Shown in pieces: positions 22,701 to 32,921 of a DNA stretch of 64,000 bases. Position numbers and translations under genes: made by a program. A model generated the notes under the pieces. It ran no database searches, was not told where the DNA came from, and was given only the letters and a program-made list of their open reading frames with translations. The stretch comes from Aedes albopictus (taxonomy: Eukaryota; Arthropoda; Insecta; Diptera; Culicidae): positions 9,707,823 through 9,771,822 of the forward strand of contig NC_085138.1 in the NCBI RefSeq assembly GCF_035046485.1, written 5' to 3'. Within the stretch, counting starts at the first letter, position 1; the number at the start of each line of letters is the position of its first letter.

Positions 22701-24029
22701 GCCTTTCATGGATCTACTGCCAACCTTCCCAGAATATAAAACAATCCATGTTATAACCATTTAACAAGTAAAGCTTTTATTTTAAGGCTAACCTTTATTA
22801 ATATACATACATTAGGGTAGCACAAAGATCAACTAACAAAGTTTTGCAAATATTTGAAAAATTGTCCATTCATTAAAAGCGTAATATCTCAGCTTCTAGA
22901 CAAGATATTTTGAATCTTTTTTTAGAGAAATGACGCATATGAATAGTACTATCAGATGAAATTTCCAGAGTTTAATATAATAAATAGTACATGAATTTTT
23001 TTAGCAAATTTTGAAGAAAAATGCTTGAAAAATAGACTTTTTATCAGCACAAAAAAGGTTCTGCCGTCAATATAAGCACATTATTTCAAAAACTAATACC
23101 CATAAAGAATGCCTATAGGTCCATAGAAAAATATAAAAATATTAAAAAAATTCAGAAGTTGAAAAAATATTACGAAAAAAATATTTTTTTGAGAATTTTC
23201 ATGAAAAAGGGTCATTTTTCAAAAATCGCCCTGGCGGAACCTCTAAACGATTTTTTAGAAAATCGAAATGTTCTACAAAAATACTTCAAATATGCATATC
23301 TTTCATTTAAGGGTTGAGCACCTTGACTTTTCGAACATCGATTTTTTTTGGGACAGTCTACTGTTGATACATAACGCAGATAACATCAAATTGTCATCAA
23401 ATTGTGGACCAGACGACAGGAATCTGTCAGGAAACATTCTCGTCACCTTTCATAACTGCAGCATCAATTTATCCAACCAAACCTTCAGCGCTACAGAAGT
23501 TCTCAGTTCAACCAAGGAACTACAAGGAGCATTTCCAAATCTCAAAATTCACTGGAATATCGAAACGATACATAACATCTCTACACTTACAAATCATACT
23601 TTCATCAACAGAGAACACATCGAGAATATCAAACTCAAGCAGTTTTCGCATCAAACCTGGATTTTTAGCCTTATAGGAGGATTGTCAACCACCACGGTAA
23701 TTATCATCGGTATAATGATCTTTGTTTGTCTCCACAGGAAGAAGATAGTTGTTAAAATCAGAAGCCCCCGCCTTAAAGAGACCATAGAACAAATTGGTAT
23801 CCCCAAGCATCTAGAGCACCCTGCGAAAGATGAGAATAAGGACGAGGACGTCCTTTCTTTACCCCCCCCGGAGGAATTACGTTACAACAAACCACCAGCT
23901 CAGCAACATCCACATAGCAACAGGCTAACTAGAACGATAGAACGGGCGCGTCAGCAATTCGCACCGATCGACGAACGCATGGACCCTTGCACCAGCCGGA
24001 GGTACCAGCTCAGCAGTTTTAGGTATTAA
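19789..24029 (+). pseudogene. env: Errantivirus Env (baculovirus-F-like), split by a transposon
   Basis: The N-terminal 348 codons (19789-20832) are followed by a 2,520-bp DNA transposon, and the frame resumes at 23361 to stop at 24029. Without the insert and one copy of the 8-bp duplication the frame is continuous, about 570 residues. A hydrophobic signal peptide covers residues 1-16. A furin site RHKR sits at 101-104, followed by a region with GSPDADD at 117-123, as in insect errantivirus and baculovirus F proteins. A transmembrane segment is coded at about 23657-23731, with a basic cytoplasmic tail. The last 51 codons lie inside the 3' LTR. As it stands translation would run into the transposon and stop at 20898, giving a secreted fragment without an anchor, so env is inactive in this copy. 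Confidence 0.9.
20841..23360. mobile_element. DNA transposon with about 800-bp inverted arms, inside env
   Basis: The 2,520-bp insert is flanked by CTGTTGAT at 20833-20840 and 23361-23368, a perfect 8-bp target duplication. Both ends read TAGACTGTCCCAAAAAAAAT inward. The arms (20841 to about 21640, and about 22555 to 23360) pair over roughly 800 bp. The outer 400 bp is nearly perfect and the inner part more diverged. The 0.9-kb centre has no transposase and only short frames (22093-22290 and 22308-22496). An 8-bp duplication is usual for hAT, P and Merlin elements, but the ends do not settle the superfamily. It is non-autonomous and foldback-like. Confidence 0.9.
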
Positions 24030-24188
24030 GTATAGGACCCGATCAATGTCGCGGTAGTTAGTATTCGGTACTCGGGAGTGAAACGTGTCTTTATCAGTGA
24101 CATAGAATAATCATAAATGTTAAATAAGTTAAGAAATGAGTAAATAAATCTTTTTTTTTATATCAACTCATTCGGTCCGACTGTTTTT
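23875..24188 (+). repeat. 3' LTR
   Basis: 314 bp, base-for-base the same as the 5' LTR by eye, including a T9 run. The purine tract just before it is short (CGGAGG). It carries the env stop at 24029 and the AATAAA at about 24142, used for RNA 3' end formation. Confidence 0.9.
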
Positions 24189-24192
24189 ATAT

Positions 24193-24550
24193 ATTAGTTC
24201 TTGTAGTTTTTAGGTTCGTGTATTCAGTTAATTTTAACTTTGATTTTTGTATAAGCCCGATGACCAACCGGCTCGGTTGATCGTTGGTTCGGAACTGGGT
24301 TCGAATGTTGATATTAAAGTTCGACTGACACATACTTCGTCACTGACCATCTGATCGGTGACGAAGCATGTGTCAGTCGAGCTTTGATATCAACATTCTA
24401 AAAACAAAACGCTCACATTTGTTGTTCGCAGGCCAAGAGAGTGCGGGATATTGACATCCAAGAACCGAAGGAGAGATAAAGTTGTGAAAGACGGACCCGC
24501 TTAGGGCTGTGCTTCGAATCTAGTTTAATTTTCTATTCCGCAGAGTCGTA
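24193..24550. other. Flank with a long perfect-stem hairpin
   Basis: 24304-24343 and 24358-24397 form 40-bp inverted arms (AATGTTGATATTAAAGTTCG and its near-complement) around a 14-base loop. It may be a very small MITE, but no target duplication was identified. The rest shows nothing recognisable. Confidence 0.6.
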
Positions 24551-24552
24551 AC

Positions 24553-24626
24553 TTGTTCTGTGGCTTAATTGGTTGAAGCGCCGGACTAGCGATATGGAGT
24601 CGTGGGTTCGAGTCCCACCAAAACAA
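24553..24626 (+). ncRNA. tRNA-like sequence (SINE head or tRNA pseudogene)
   Basis: About 74 bases fold as a near-complete cloverleaf: acceptor TTGTTCT with AAAACAA, a D arm around GGCTTAATTGGTTGAAGC, an anticodon loop CTAGCGA (AGC at the anticodon position), and a perfect T arm GTGGG TTCGAGT CCCAC. Box A and box B are therefore present. The 5' T and mismatches in the acceptor and anticodon stems argue against a working tRNA-Ala. A tRNA-derived SINE head is more likely, but no clear SINE body follows. Confidence 0.5.
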
Positions 24627-24689
24627 GTGGTAATTTTTTCACAAATGTATCCTTCAATTTGTCAATTAAATGCACTTTGCCTTCAAATA

Positions 24690-24990
24690 CTTCCAGTTTT
24701 TACGTCTATTTCAGACATACAGCTGACTGGTATAGCCGGACAAAGGCAATAAAATCATTGTCATTCAGTTTCAAGCTTTCAGTTTTCATTTTCTAGCTTC
24801 TAGATATTTCTAACTTTAATTCAAAATTTCAAACTACTGCTTTAAGCTTCTAGTTTGAAACATCTATCTTCTAGCTTCTATTTTCAAGCATTCAGCTTCC
24901 TTTTTTACCTTTTAACCTCTAACTTCTAGTATCTAGCTTCCAGCTTTCAGTTTCTAGTTTCTAGTTTCTAGTTTCTAGAAAGCATGACCC
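24690..24990. repeat. Degenerate TTCTAGCTTCTAG repeats
   Basis: Irregular repeats of TTCTAGYTTCTAG-type words, ending in four clean TTTCTAG units near 24953-24978. AT-rich and non-coding. Confidence 0.6.
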
Positions 24991-26570
24991 TGTATACTCT
25001 CTCCTCTAGTATCGATAACACTTTCAATTTGAAAACTACTATTCTACTAAAATGAAAATTTAATCCGTTTCCACATCAGATCGTTGACTGGGCACAAGTG
25101 CTACTCTTCTTGATTTTTGAACGCGTGCCTTTCTGGCACACGTTCCTACCGTAGTAAGTCAGCTTCGATGATGCTTCGTGAGCACCAACAGCTCTTCTAT
25201 TTAAGGACCAGTAAGCAGGCACCAAGCTTCCTCAATACTGCTTCTATTCCCCCAAGCACTGTTAATCGCACGCTTCAAAATTTCCCGCTTTTCAACGTTT
25301 TTGCCTGGCAGTTTTTCGTTCGTTGGCAAACATCCGAAATTTCCACCATGATATCGCTTAGCCGAGGCAAAATGTGGGTTGACAGGCGGAGTAGTGCTGA
25401 CAGCTTACCGACGACGATGAACAGGTCCAGATAAGGGCGCCACCACTGCGCTACTGGCTGGCTGACTAGGGCACGATCCGCTCCAGATCTCGATGTAATT
25501 TTACCAGATTCGAACACATCATCGAATCGAATTGATTGGAAATTTACGACGCCAAACTAGCGTGTAGTGGAAGAATTTATCCTTTTGACCCAAATTCGGG
25601 AGAAATATGCTTCGAGGATGGGCAGTGACGTATCCAGAAAGCGAATCTTGGGGGCTGACCATTTATTACGTAAGTGTATTTTCGCGGTGTTTCGACACCC
25701 CCACCCCCTTGTAAGGATTTTTACATGGAGACCTAAATAATTTTGTATATGGTTCGTAAGATGGTTCTAGTATAACGACCACATTTTTTGGTAAACTTGA
25801 AGATAATAAAAAAATGTTCAAATGGCAAATGTCAAATGGAGTTTGTTCTCTAAGAAAATCAACGATTTGGAAATCTGGAAACTTTGTCGCGATCCGCCAG
25901 TGTTGCCAAATATCAGTACTAAATCAACGCATTCCAAATTATAATAATATCGTTTTTTTTTTTGCTTTTTTTTCAGATATGAAGTACACTAACCCATTGA
26001 TGACCCTTGATGACTCTTGAGCAAATAATGACCCTTCAGACCTGTGCGCCGCCGCGCCACGCCGCCGCCGCCGACACTTCTTGTCCCACGACGACGCTGT
26101 TTGTCACGCCGCCGATTTTCATATTTCGCGCCGGTAATCAGTGCACGAACAAAATTAAGTTTACATAAAGTTGAGATAAAAAAATCTCACGGACACTACC
26201 ATAAGACTTTGACTGCAATACTCCAATGCACGGTGACGTCATCAAGAAATTGCTCTCTTTCTCTCCTACGGGGAATTAGAAAACAACAGGACCAACACCT
26301 GTCAAATTGCCCTTATGCCCTTATGATATAAAAATTGAAAGCAGTACGTTCTAACAATTTGAAGTCTGATCATTGGAACTTTGGTTTGACTTTTTTTTCT
26401 TCCTATTGTTTTAGACTCTGGAGAACTCTGGAGAAGACTCCTTCTTATTAAAAACTTCTGGAGAAATTCAAATGAAATTTCAGGGTGTCCATTTAAATAC
26501 CAAACTCTTAGAACTTATTTTTTTCATTTTTCATTAAATTTCATTAGTTGTTCATCATTCACATCTCTCT
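24991..26570. other. No recognised gene
   Basis: The frames at 25117-25434 (plus) and 25275-25517 (minus) overlap on opposite strands and match no family I know. The minus-strand reading could be a fossil retroelement ORF. A GC-rich (CCGCCG)n-like patch lies at about 26047-26112. Otherwise no structure was seen. Confidence 0.3.
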
Positions 26571-29275
26571 TCAGAGATTCTTCCAGAACGATTCCTTCTG
26601 AAGATCCGTCAGGAATTCCCACGGGAGTTTCTTAAGGAACTAGTCCAGGATTTTCCTCTGAGATTTCTCCAGAAGATCTTTCAGAAATTCCTCTAGAATT
26701 CCAACAAGAGGTTCATCAAGTTTCATCAAGGGTTCCTGCAGGAATCCTTCTAGCATCCCTTCTGGAATTTCTTTAAGAATCCCTTGTGGAATTCCTCTAG
26801 GGATCCTTCTTGGAACTACTTCGGGATGCCTAATGACAATTTTTCAGAGATTCTTTCAGGAGTTCTTTCATGGGTTGCTCCAGAAGTTCCTTCAGTGATC
26901 TCTTCAGGAGTTCGTTCTCTAATAGCTCCAGGAGGATTTAGGGATGCCTCCAGGTGTTCAATTTGAATTCTTTCAGAGCTATTTCAACAGAAGTTTGCTC
27001 AGGTATCCTTCCAGAAGTCCCTTCAGATATTTGTCGTAATGAAAGATTATGTTGGAAATCACATCTACGACAATATTCTTTCAGGAGGATTCATAAATGC
27101 CGCCTGGAGACCCATCAAAAATTCCGTAAGGGGTCGCACACTGGGGCAGAACTGAAAATACATGGAAAAAACCTCTAGCTCGTCGAGATGTCGAGATACA
27201 CATTTGGTGTCTTCAGAGAAAATATTTCTATGGAGATGGTCGATATTCTGAGCGGTAGTCAATTTTTCTTACGTTATTCGCATAAAAGTCCTATAAGTTA
27301 TTTTGGCCAAATTACATTTTAGCGATATGGTGTCTTCGGCAAAGTTGTTCGGCTATTTATGCTGAAAATGTTTGCTGAAGACCTCAAATTTCCAAAGCCT
27401 ACTATTCTTGAGATATTCACCGATTTATAAAATACCTACCTAAAATCAAAATTTTTCATTAAAATACGTTTTTAAACATATTTAATGTCCGTTTTCGAGT
27501 TATAATAATGAAAAATACTAAAATAAAACATATATCGAGAAAGTTAGTTGAAAAAAATAAAATATGCATTGATTTTATATAGGAAGTTCCCGAAAATCAC
27601 GCAAAATGTATATAGGACGTTCTTGCAGTCGGGCAAGTTCGGGCAAGTGTTTTCATCGGCAATCACCTAAAAAGTACATTAGCTGCCATGTCAAAAATTT
27701 TCACAGACATGATTTTTTATGATTTTTTTTTCTAAATTGGGCTCAAAGTTTACTGTTTTGGGTAAATTAGTACAAAATTTGTGCTAATAAATTACTACGT
27801 TTAAAGATGTCAAGTGAACCATAAAAAGTATAGATACAATCTAGTCACAGATTTAGTTGTTTCTAATCTCCAAAGAAATTGTAAAACACAAAAATGTCCC
27901 AAATGCTGCCAATAAAAGCATGCCATGGTTTTATCATTCGGTCATGATTTATTCACACGTAATTTGCAGGAGGCATCCCTACCGGAAAAATTGCCTTTGA
28001 GAGATTCCGCTGAAAACCCTTCGAGGATTCCGCTTGGAAATTCCTCGGATATTCCAGGGTTTTCTCCTAGATTCTCTTCAAGGATTCTTCCCGCAATTCT
28101 TTCGAGGATTCATTCTAGAATTCCTTCGTGGATTCTTCCTGAAATTATTTCGGGGATTTCCTGGGAATTTCTCTTGGAATCACTTCGGGGTTTACTCTTG
28201 AAAATCCTTCGAGTATTTCGCTTGGAAATCCTATGGAGATTCCTCACAGAATTCCTTCGAGGGTTTCCCCTGGGATTCAGGGATTTCTACTGTAATTTCT
28301 TCGGATATTTATCCTGAAATTCTTCAGGAATTCATCCTGGAATTCCTTCGAGGATTCCTCCTAGAGTTCCTTTGGGGATTTTTCCTTATTTTCCTTCGGG
28401 GTTACCTCCTGGAATTTCTTTGGGGATTACTTCTGGACTTCTTTCGAGGATTCCTCCTGAAAATTCTTCGGGGATTCCTCCCTATATTCCGTTAGGGATT
28501 TCTCCTACAGGTATTCCTCTTGGAATATCTTCGGAGATTCCTCCTGGATTTCCTCTTGGAACTCCTTTGGTGATTCCTCTACGAATTTCTTCAGAGATTC
28601 CTCCTGGAATTCTTTCGGGATTCATCTTAGAATTTCTTCGGTGATTCCTCCTAGAATCCCCTCAGGAATTTCTCCTAGAGCTCCTTCAGAGATTCCTTCT
28701 GGATATTTTTCGTTGATTCCTCAACTTTGGGGATTTTTTCTCGATTCCCACTGGAATTCTTCTGGGGATTCCTGCTGGAATCTCTTTGGGATTCGTGCTG
28801 CAATTCTTTCGGAATTTCCTCTTGGAATTTCTACTGGGATTCCTCCATGAATTATTTCAGGGATTCCTCGTGCAATTCCTACAAGGGTTCGTTCAAATAT
28901 TACGTAACGCAAAGGGGGGAGGGTGGGGGTCTAGCACTGTGTTACGCTTCATACAAAATTTCAAATTTTCCCATACAAAAGTTGTTACGTGGGGGAGGGA
29001 GGGGGTTCAAAATTGACAAATTTTGCGTTACGTAATATTTGAAAGAACCCCAAGGGTTCCTCCAAAAATTCATTCGGGGATTCCTCCTAAAATTTCTCCG
29101 GGGACTCCTCCTGAAATTCTTTCAGGGATTCCTCTTGAAATTTATTCAGGGGTTCCTCATGGAATTCCCTCAAGGATTCCTCCTGGATATTTTCTCCTAG
29201 AATTCCTTTGGAGATTCCTTCTCGAATTGCTTTGAAAATACTTTTTGGAATTCCTTTGGAGATTCCTCCTACACG
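26571..29275. repeat. Degenerate GGAATTCCTC array, with a gap at 27.1-27.9 kb
   Basis: Words of the form GGATTCCTCCTGGAATTCTT recur with multiples of about 12 bp at 26571-27110 and 27950-29275. Frames here are rich in Ile, Pro, Ser and Gly and are repeat translations. The stretch 27130-27560 (GGTGTCTTCGGCAAAGTTGT and similar) looks like an unrelated dispersed repeat. A MITE (28885-29050) has inserted. Confidence 0.65.
28885..29050. mobile_element. MITE with GGGTTCKTTCAAATATTACG ends
   Basis: The 29-bp inverted ends differ at one position and continue into ACGTAACGCAAA. CAA lies on both sides (28882-28884 and 29051-29053), a possible 3-bp duplication as in PIF/Harbinger elements. The centre holds two G-rich runs (GGGGGGAGGGTGGGGG and GGGGGAGGGAGGGGG). 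166 bp, non-coding. Confidence 0.75.
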
Positions 29276-29896
29276 GTGTCAGGCCATTCGGCCGAAGGTC
29301 ATTAGGCCGAAGGCCATTCGGCCGAAGGTCATTAGGCCGAATGGTCATTAGGCCGAATGGTCATTAGGCCGAATGGTCATTAGGCCGAATGGTCATTAGG
29401 CCGAATGGTCATCAGGCCGAATGGTCATTGGGTCTTCTTCTTGCCGTTACGTCCCCACTGAGACAAAGCCTGCTTCTCAGCTTATTAACTGAGAGCTTCC
29501 TCTGCAAATGACCATTTTGCATGTGTGTATCGTGTGACAGGCACGAAGATACTTTATTGATGCTGAATCTACTGATATTTTACCCATGAATTTTTCCTTC
29601 TTTTAAATATAGGCTGTTCTTTCTAGTATCATTGCTGAAATAGTTTTTGGCGCTGAAACTGCTGATGTTCAATTCATAAATTTTTCCTTCTTTAAAACAT
29701 AGGCTATTCTTTCTAGTTCTATTGTTAAACTAGTTTTTGTCAAAAATTGTTGGAAAAGGTAAAAACAACGGCTAACTTTCAATTCGTCCTGATGACCATT
29801 CGACCTAATGACCATTCGGCCTAATGACCATTCGGCCTAATGACCTTCGGCCTAATGGCCTTCGGCCTAATGACCTTCGGCCTAATGACCCAGCAT
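29276..29896. mobile_element. Foldback-like element A (GGCCGAATG array ends)
   Basis: The left array (29281-29430) has 15-16-bp units such as GGCCGAATGGTCATTA. The right array (29790-29892) has the same units inverted (TAATGACCATTCGGCC). The interior carries two modules CCTTCTTT...ATAGGCTRTTCTTTC at 29596 and 29685, 90 bp apart. A fragment of another dispersed repeat (TTACGTCCCCACTGAGACAA onward, about 29440-29560) sits after the left array. No 9-bp duplication is visible, perhaps because the right flank is rearranged. Confidence 0.75.
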
Positions 29897-29907
29897 CATT
29901 TTTAGTG

Positions 29908-30905
29908 AATCTCGGTAAAAGTTTTACCGAGGTATTCCCCCGTAACGTGGGTAGATCACCTTAGAATGGTGCGTTGCGGTGTAAGATCTACCAAATCAAA
30001 TTTTGATCTTGATATTTACCGTATTTTCAAATATTCCAAGATCAAAGTTTGATGCTCTTTTTTTGTGTTTTGTAGTATTTGTGTTTCAATGTACTGCTAA
30101 TTAACATTTTATTTCAGAAGGATCCAGGTAAATGTATCGTACGATATAAATAATATTTTTAAAATATGTAACTGTGGCGAGCGTATCACTAATTTGTAGC
30201 TTATTTGACGTACGATGTTAATATTATTTTATATTTCAGATTATCAACCGAAGAATCTAGTATTTCGACCAAATGCCAACAAGATGACGAGGATGAATTG
30301 GGCAGACAACTGATTCGAAGCAGTCTAACAATGGTGTGCCTGAACGTTAACCAAGCGTATCCTATGGAGTTTACCCTTCCACCAACAACACCCAAATTCC
30401 CGTGACACCTAGGCCTGAGAGATCGTAGAGTTGTCTACATTTTTCATAGGTGTCCAAAACTAACCATCCTTTCCCATTCCTCAGCAGTCGCAAGGACGTG
30501 GCCAGGACAGTGCTCGACCATTGGAGGATTGCGTCAGTCTTGTCCAAGAGTCAGAGATTAGTCCCAAATCTTTGTGCTTTGGTTCAGACGGGAAGGAGGC
30601 AACCCTCATAACAGCGGTCTAGGACTGTACCACCTACGAATTTGTGTGACTCGCTTAATGCTAATGCTAATGCTAATGCTAATGCTAATCTCGGTAAAAG
30701 TTTTACCGAGATGTCGTTAAAACTTTGCCGAGATCTCGGTAATCCAACTTTTTACCGAGATCTCGGCAAAGTTCACCGAGACTCGGTAATGGTTTACCGA
30801 AATCTCGGTAAACATTTTACCGAGAATCAGTAAATATTTTACCGAGATATCAGCTGTTGGATTCTCGGTAAACCGTTTACAGAGATCAATTTATGAATTT
30901 AAGTG
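29908..30905. repeat. Palindromic TCTCGGTAAA...TTTACCGAGA repeats, split by an insertion
   Basis: Hairpin units of about 25 bp (TCTCGGTAAA, a short loop, TTTACCGAGA) run from 30687 to about 30893, with one unit left at 29908-29931. They end in ATTTAAGTGTG followed by TA, like the end of a TA-target MITE. The retroelement at 29932-30686 separates the first unit from the rest. Confidence 0.7.
29932..30686 (+). mobile_element. Retroelement 3' end with (TAATGC)n tail and 24-bp target duplication
   Basis: The 755-bp insert lies between two identical 24-mers at 29908-29931 and 30687-30710 (AATCTCGGTAAAAG... in both). It ends in about five GCTAAT units. A short tandem 3' tail and a long target duplication are hallmarks of target-primed LINE or SINE insertion. 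A plus-strand frame at 30205-30405 (66 codons) has no match I know. A diverged relative lies at 7510-8155. Confidence 0.75.
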
Positions 30906-31145
30906 TGTAGACTTTCTTCATGGATTCCTCCTGAAATTCTTTAGGAGATTCCTCTTGACATTCAGTCGGGGTTTCCTCCTGGAATTCCTTTAGTGATTTC
31001 TCTAAGAATTTCTTCGGAGATTCCTTCTGAAATGCCTTCAAAAATTCCTCATGGTATTCCTCCTGGAATTTGTTCGGGATTTCCTTCTTGAATTTCTTCG
31101 GTGATTTCTCCTAGAATTCCTTCGGAAATTCCTCTTTGAATTCGA
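30906..31145. repeat. GGAATTCCTC-type degenerate array
   Basis: The array seen left of element A resumes here (GGATTCCTCCTGAAATTCTT and similar), so elements at 29.3-30.9 kb appear to have inserted into one original array. Confidence 0.6.
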
Positions 31146-32921
31146 TTACACTCATTCGAACAGATTTTAGTTGCATCGTACATTTCCTTCCGCGTATTCC
31201 TTCAGCTGCCTATGACAGACGTCCTTCTCAGCAATTTCTCCGCTTTCGTTCCAGCTGCGAACAATTTTTATGAGGCCCCATCTGTTTGCTTATCTATACA
31301 CACGGATCGCCATATATAGATATAGCTAGTCCTAGTTGCAGCCTAGCCAGTCGTCGCCAAGTTTCCTTCCTTTCCGTACAAAAGCGCATTCAAGTGGCAA
31401 CTTTCCAAGGGGCGAGCAAATGCAATTTTCCCTCATTGCATAAATAAACAGCGTAAAACTCATAAATTCTCCAAGTCCTACACTTGGTCCCGCCCCTCTA
31501 CCACCTGATCCAGCCAACGCTTTCCAACGGCCAGCTGTTTATCCATTCATGAGATGCACCAAAGTTTGCGCCCGTTTTTCACGCTTTTCACAGCTTTTTT
31601 TGCGAGGCTGTTTCCTTCGTCCTACCAGGCGGGCGGCATGGCACTCGGTGGTGGTACCTAGCTATTATGTATCACAGTTTGTCGCAAATGTGTGTTGCCT
31701 TAAGTTGCGCGCTTCCTCCCTGAAGCAACCCTTAAGTGCGATATTTTATATCCACTTTTACCTGTCAACATCATCGCTGCTGGCTGTCGCCATCATCGCT
31801 TGTAGTATGTAGTATCGTAGTAGTCGAGCTGGAGAAGTGCCCATCTAGCAACGGAAGCACACCGCTGGATGGCTGGCACTTGACATTCCGGAACCAAGTA
31901 GGCGATTAAAGCGTCGACGTAAATATGCTGCTCGCTCATTCTGCCGTTGAGTACCTACCTGGCTCTTCTGAGTTGCTTCCATTCCCGGGTGATAATGAAG
32001 AAAGTTAACTGAATTTGTTCACCTTATTGATGGCCATTTGATGAAGTGTGTAACTTTTATCGAAAGGGCTGAACGCAATGAGGAAGAAAAAAAGCACGAA
32101 GAGAAAGTTATGTGGGCGGTTGTTGATGGCTTGAAGAGACGTCTAAATGATTTGATGGCTCATGAATCTGAAGCAGCAAACGCGCGGATATTCATTAAGG
32201 GTGTCTGGGTTCGATTCTCGGAAGAAACCTTTCGCAATTTACCTGGACATTTTTGGTCAAAGAGAATCACGTGATATTTGGATGCAAAAATGATCAATTG
32301 GTAATAAGCGATCTCAGATGAAAACTGTGATGATGTTGAATGAACAAGAGCAGGCTTTTTTGTCAAATATTTGAGTTCGTATGATGTTTATCATCAATAT
32401 TAACTGGAGATTTTTAGTGGCTACGCAGTCTTTATTAATGAAGTCTCCAGTTAAGAATACAGACGATCCTTACAAGCAATCAATATTTTTTTCTCGTTCA
32501 GCCGAGAGAGCTATGTAGTGCCGATAGCAATTGCCTTATTGGCTAAGAATATCAATATGGACCATCTGATCCGGTGTGGTAGGGGTCTTCTAAACAGGTA
32601 ATTCCTAATCCATAGTGTTTTTGCGACTAAATGTTTGGCATATCTAAAAATATATGATTATAGGAGGATCTGATTAGACCGTAGCTGTTAGCTCATCCCG
32701 TGAAGTACCAAACACCGAGTGTCATGCCTCGAGCATGTGTACTTGTTTGGTTGGTGAATCGTTGCTACACTCGTCTCTGAATTATCAATCTGATCTGATG
32801 TATGTGCTATCACATTTTATGTATCTGCTGGAAACATCAACAAGAAATACGTCCATTTTTCGTTTTAATTATGACATGATGGACCTTCCCCCAGGGATGC
32901 TTTCAAACAAATTATCGTGTA
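31146..32921. other. Repeat-poor island, no recognised gene
   Basis: 31150-32000 is GC-richer, contains homopyrimidine and TATATAGATATA-like motifs, and lacks the arrays. The frame at 31549-31812 (87 codons) is unsupported. The frame at 32038-32274 is rich in Glu and Lys (ERAERNEEEKKHEEKVMWAV) and ends without a family match. I infer host intronic or intergenic DNA. Confidence 0.35.

Larger units (their letters stand above)
14296..24188 (+). mobile_element. Errantivirus (Ty3/gypsy with env), 9.9 kb
   Basis: A full-length LTR retrotransposon: 314-bp LTR, tRNA-primer site, leader, gag, pol, env, 314-bp LTR. The two LTRs read the same at every base I compared. ATAT flanks both ends (14292-14295 and 24189-24192). 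That 4-bp target, together with the -1 gag-pol shift, the small furin-processed Env and the lack of a CCHC motif in Gag, places it with insect errantiviruses of the 17.6/297 type. gag and pol are uninterrupted. env is split by a 2.52-kb DNA transposon, so without that insert the element would be 7,365 bp. The intact polymerase and identical LTRs point to a very recent insertion. Confidence 0.93.

Noticed and set aside
24553..24626. Functional tRNA-Ala (AGC)
   Set aside because: It starts with T, has mismatches in the acceptor and anticodon stems, and lacks features expected of tRNA-Ala. Kept as a tRNA-like sequence.
30205..30405. 66-codon frame between splice-like sites (TTTCAG and GTAAAT) as a host exon
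   Set aside because: It lies inside the retroelement with a 24-bp duplication, and its relative at 7580 has stops.
29276..30905. Element A and the TCTCGGTAAA repeat as one transposon with TACAC ends
   Set aside because: Left TACACGG and right GTGTGTA ends match over only a few bases. Element A has its own inverted arrays, so two neighbouring elements are more likely.
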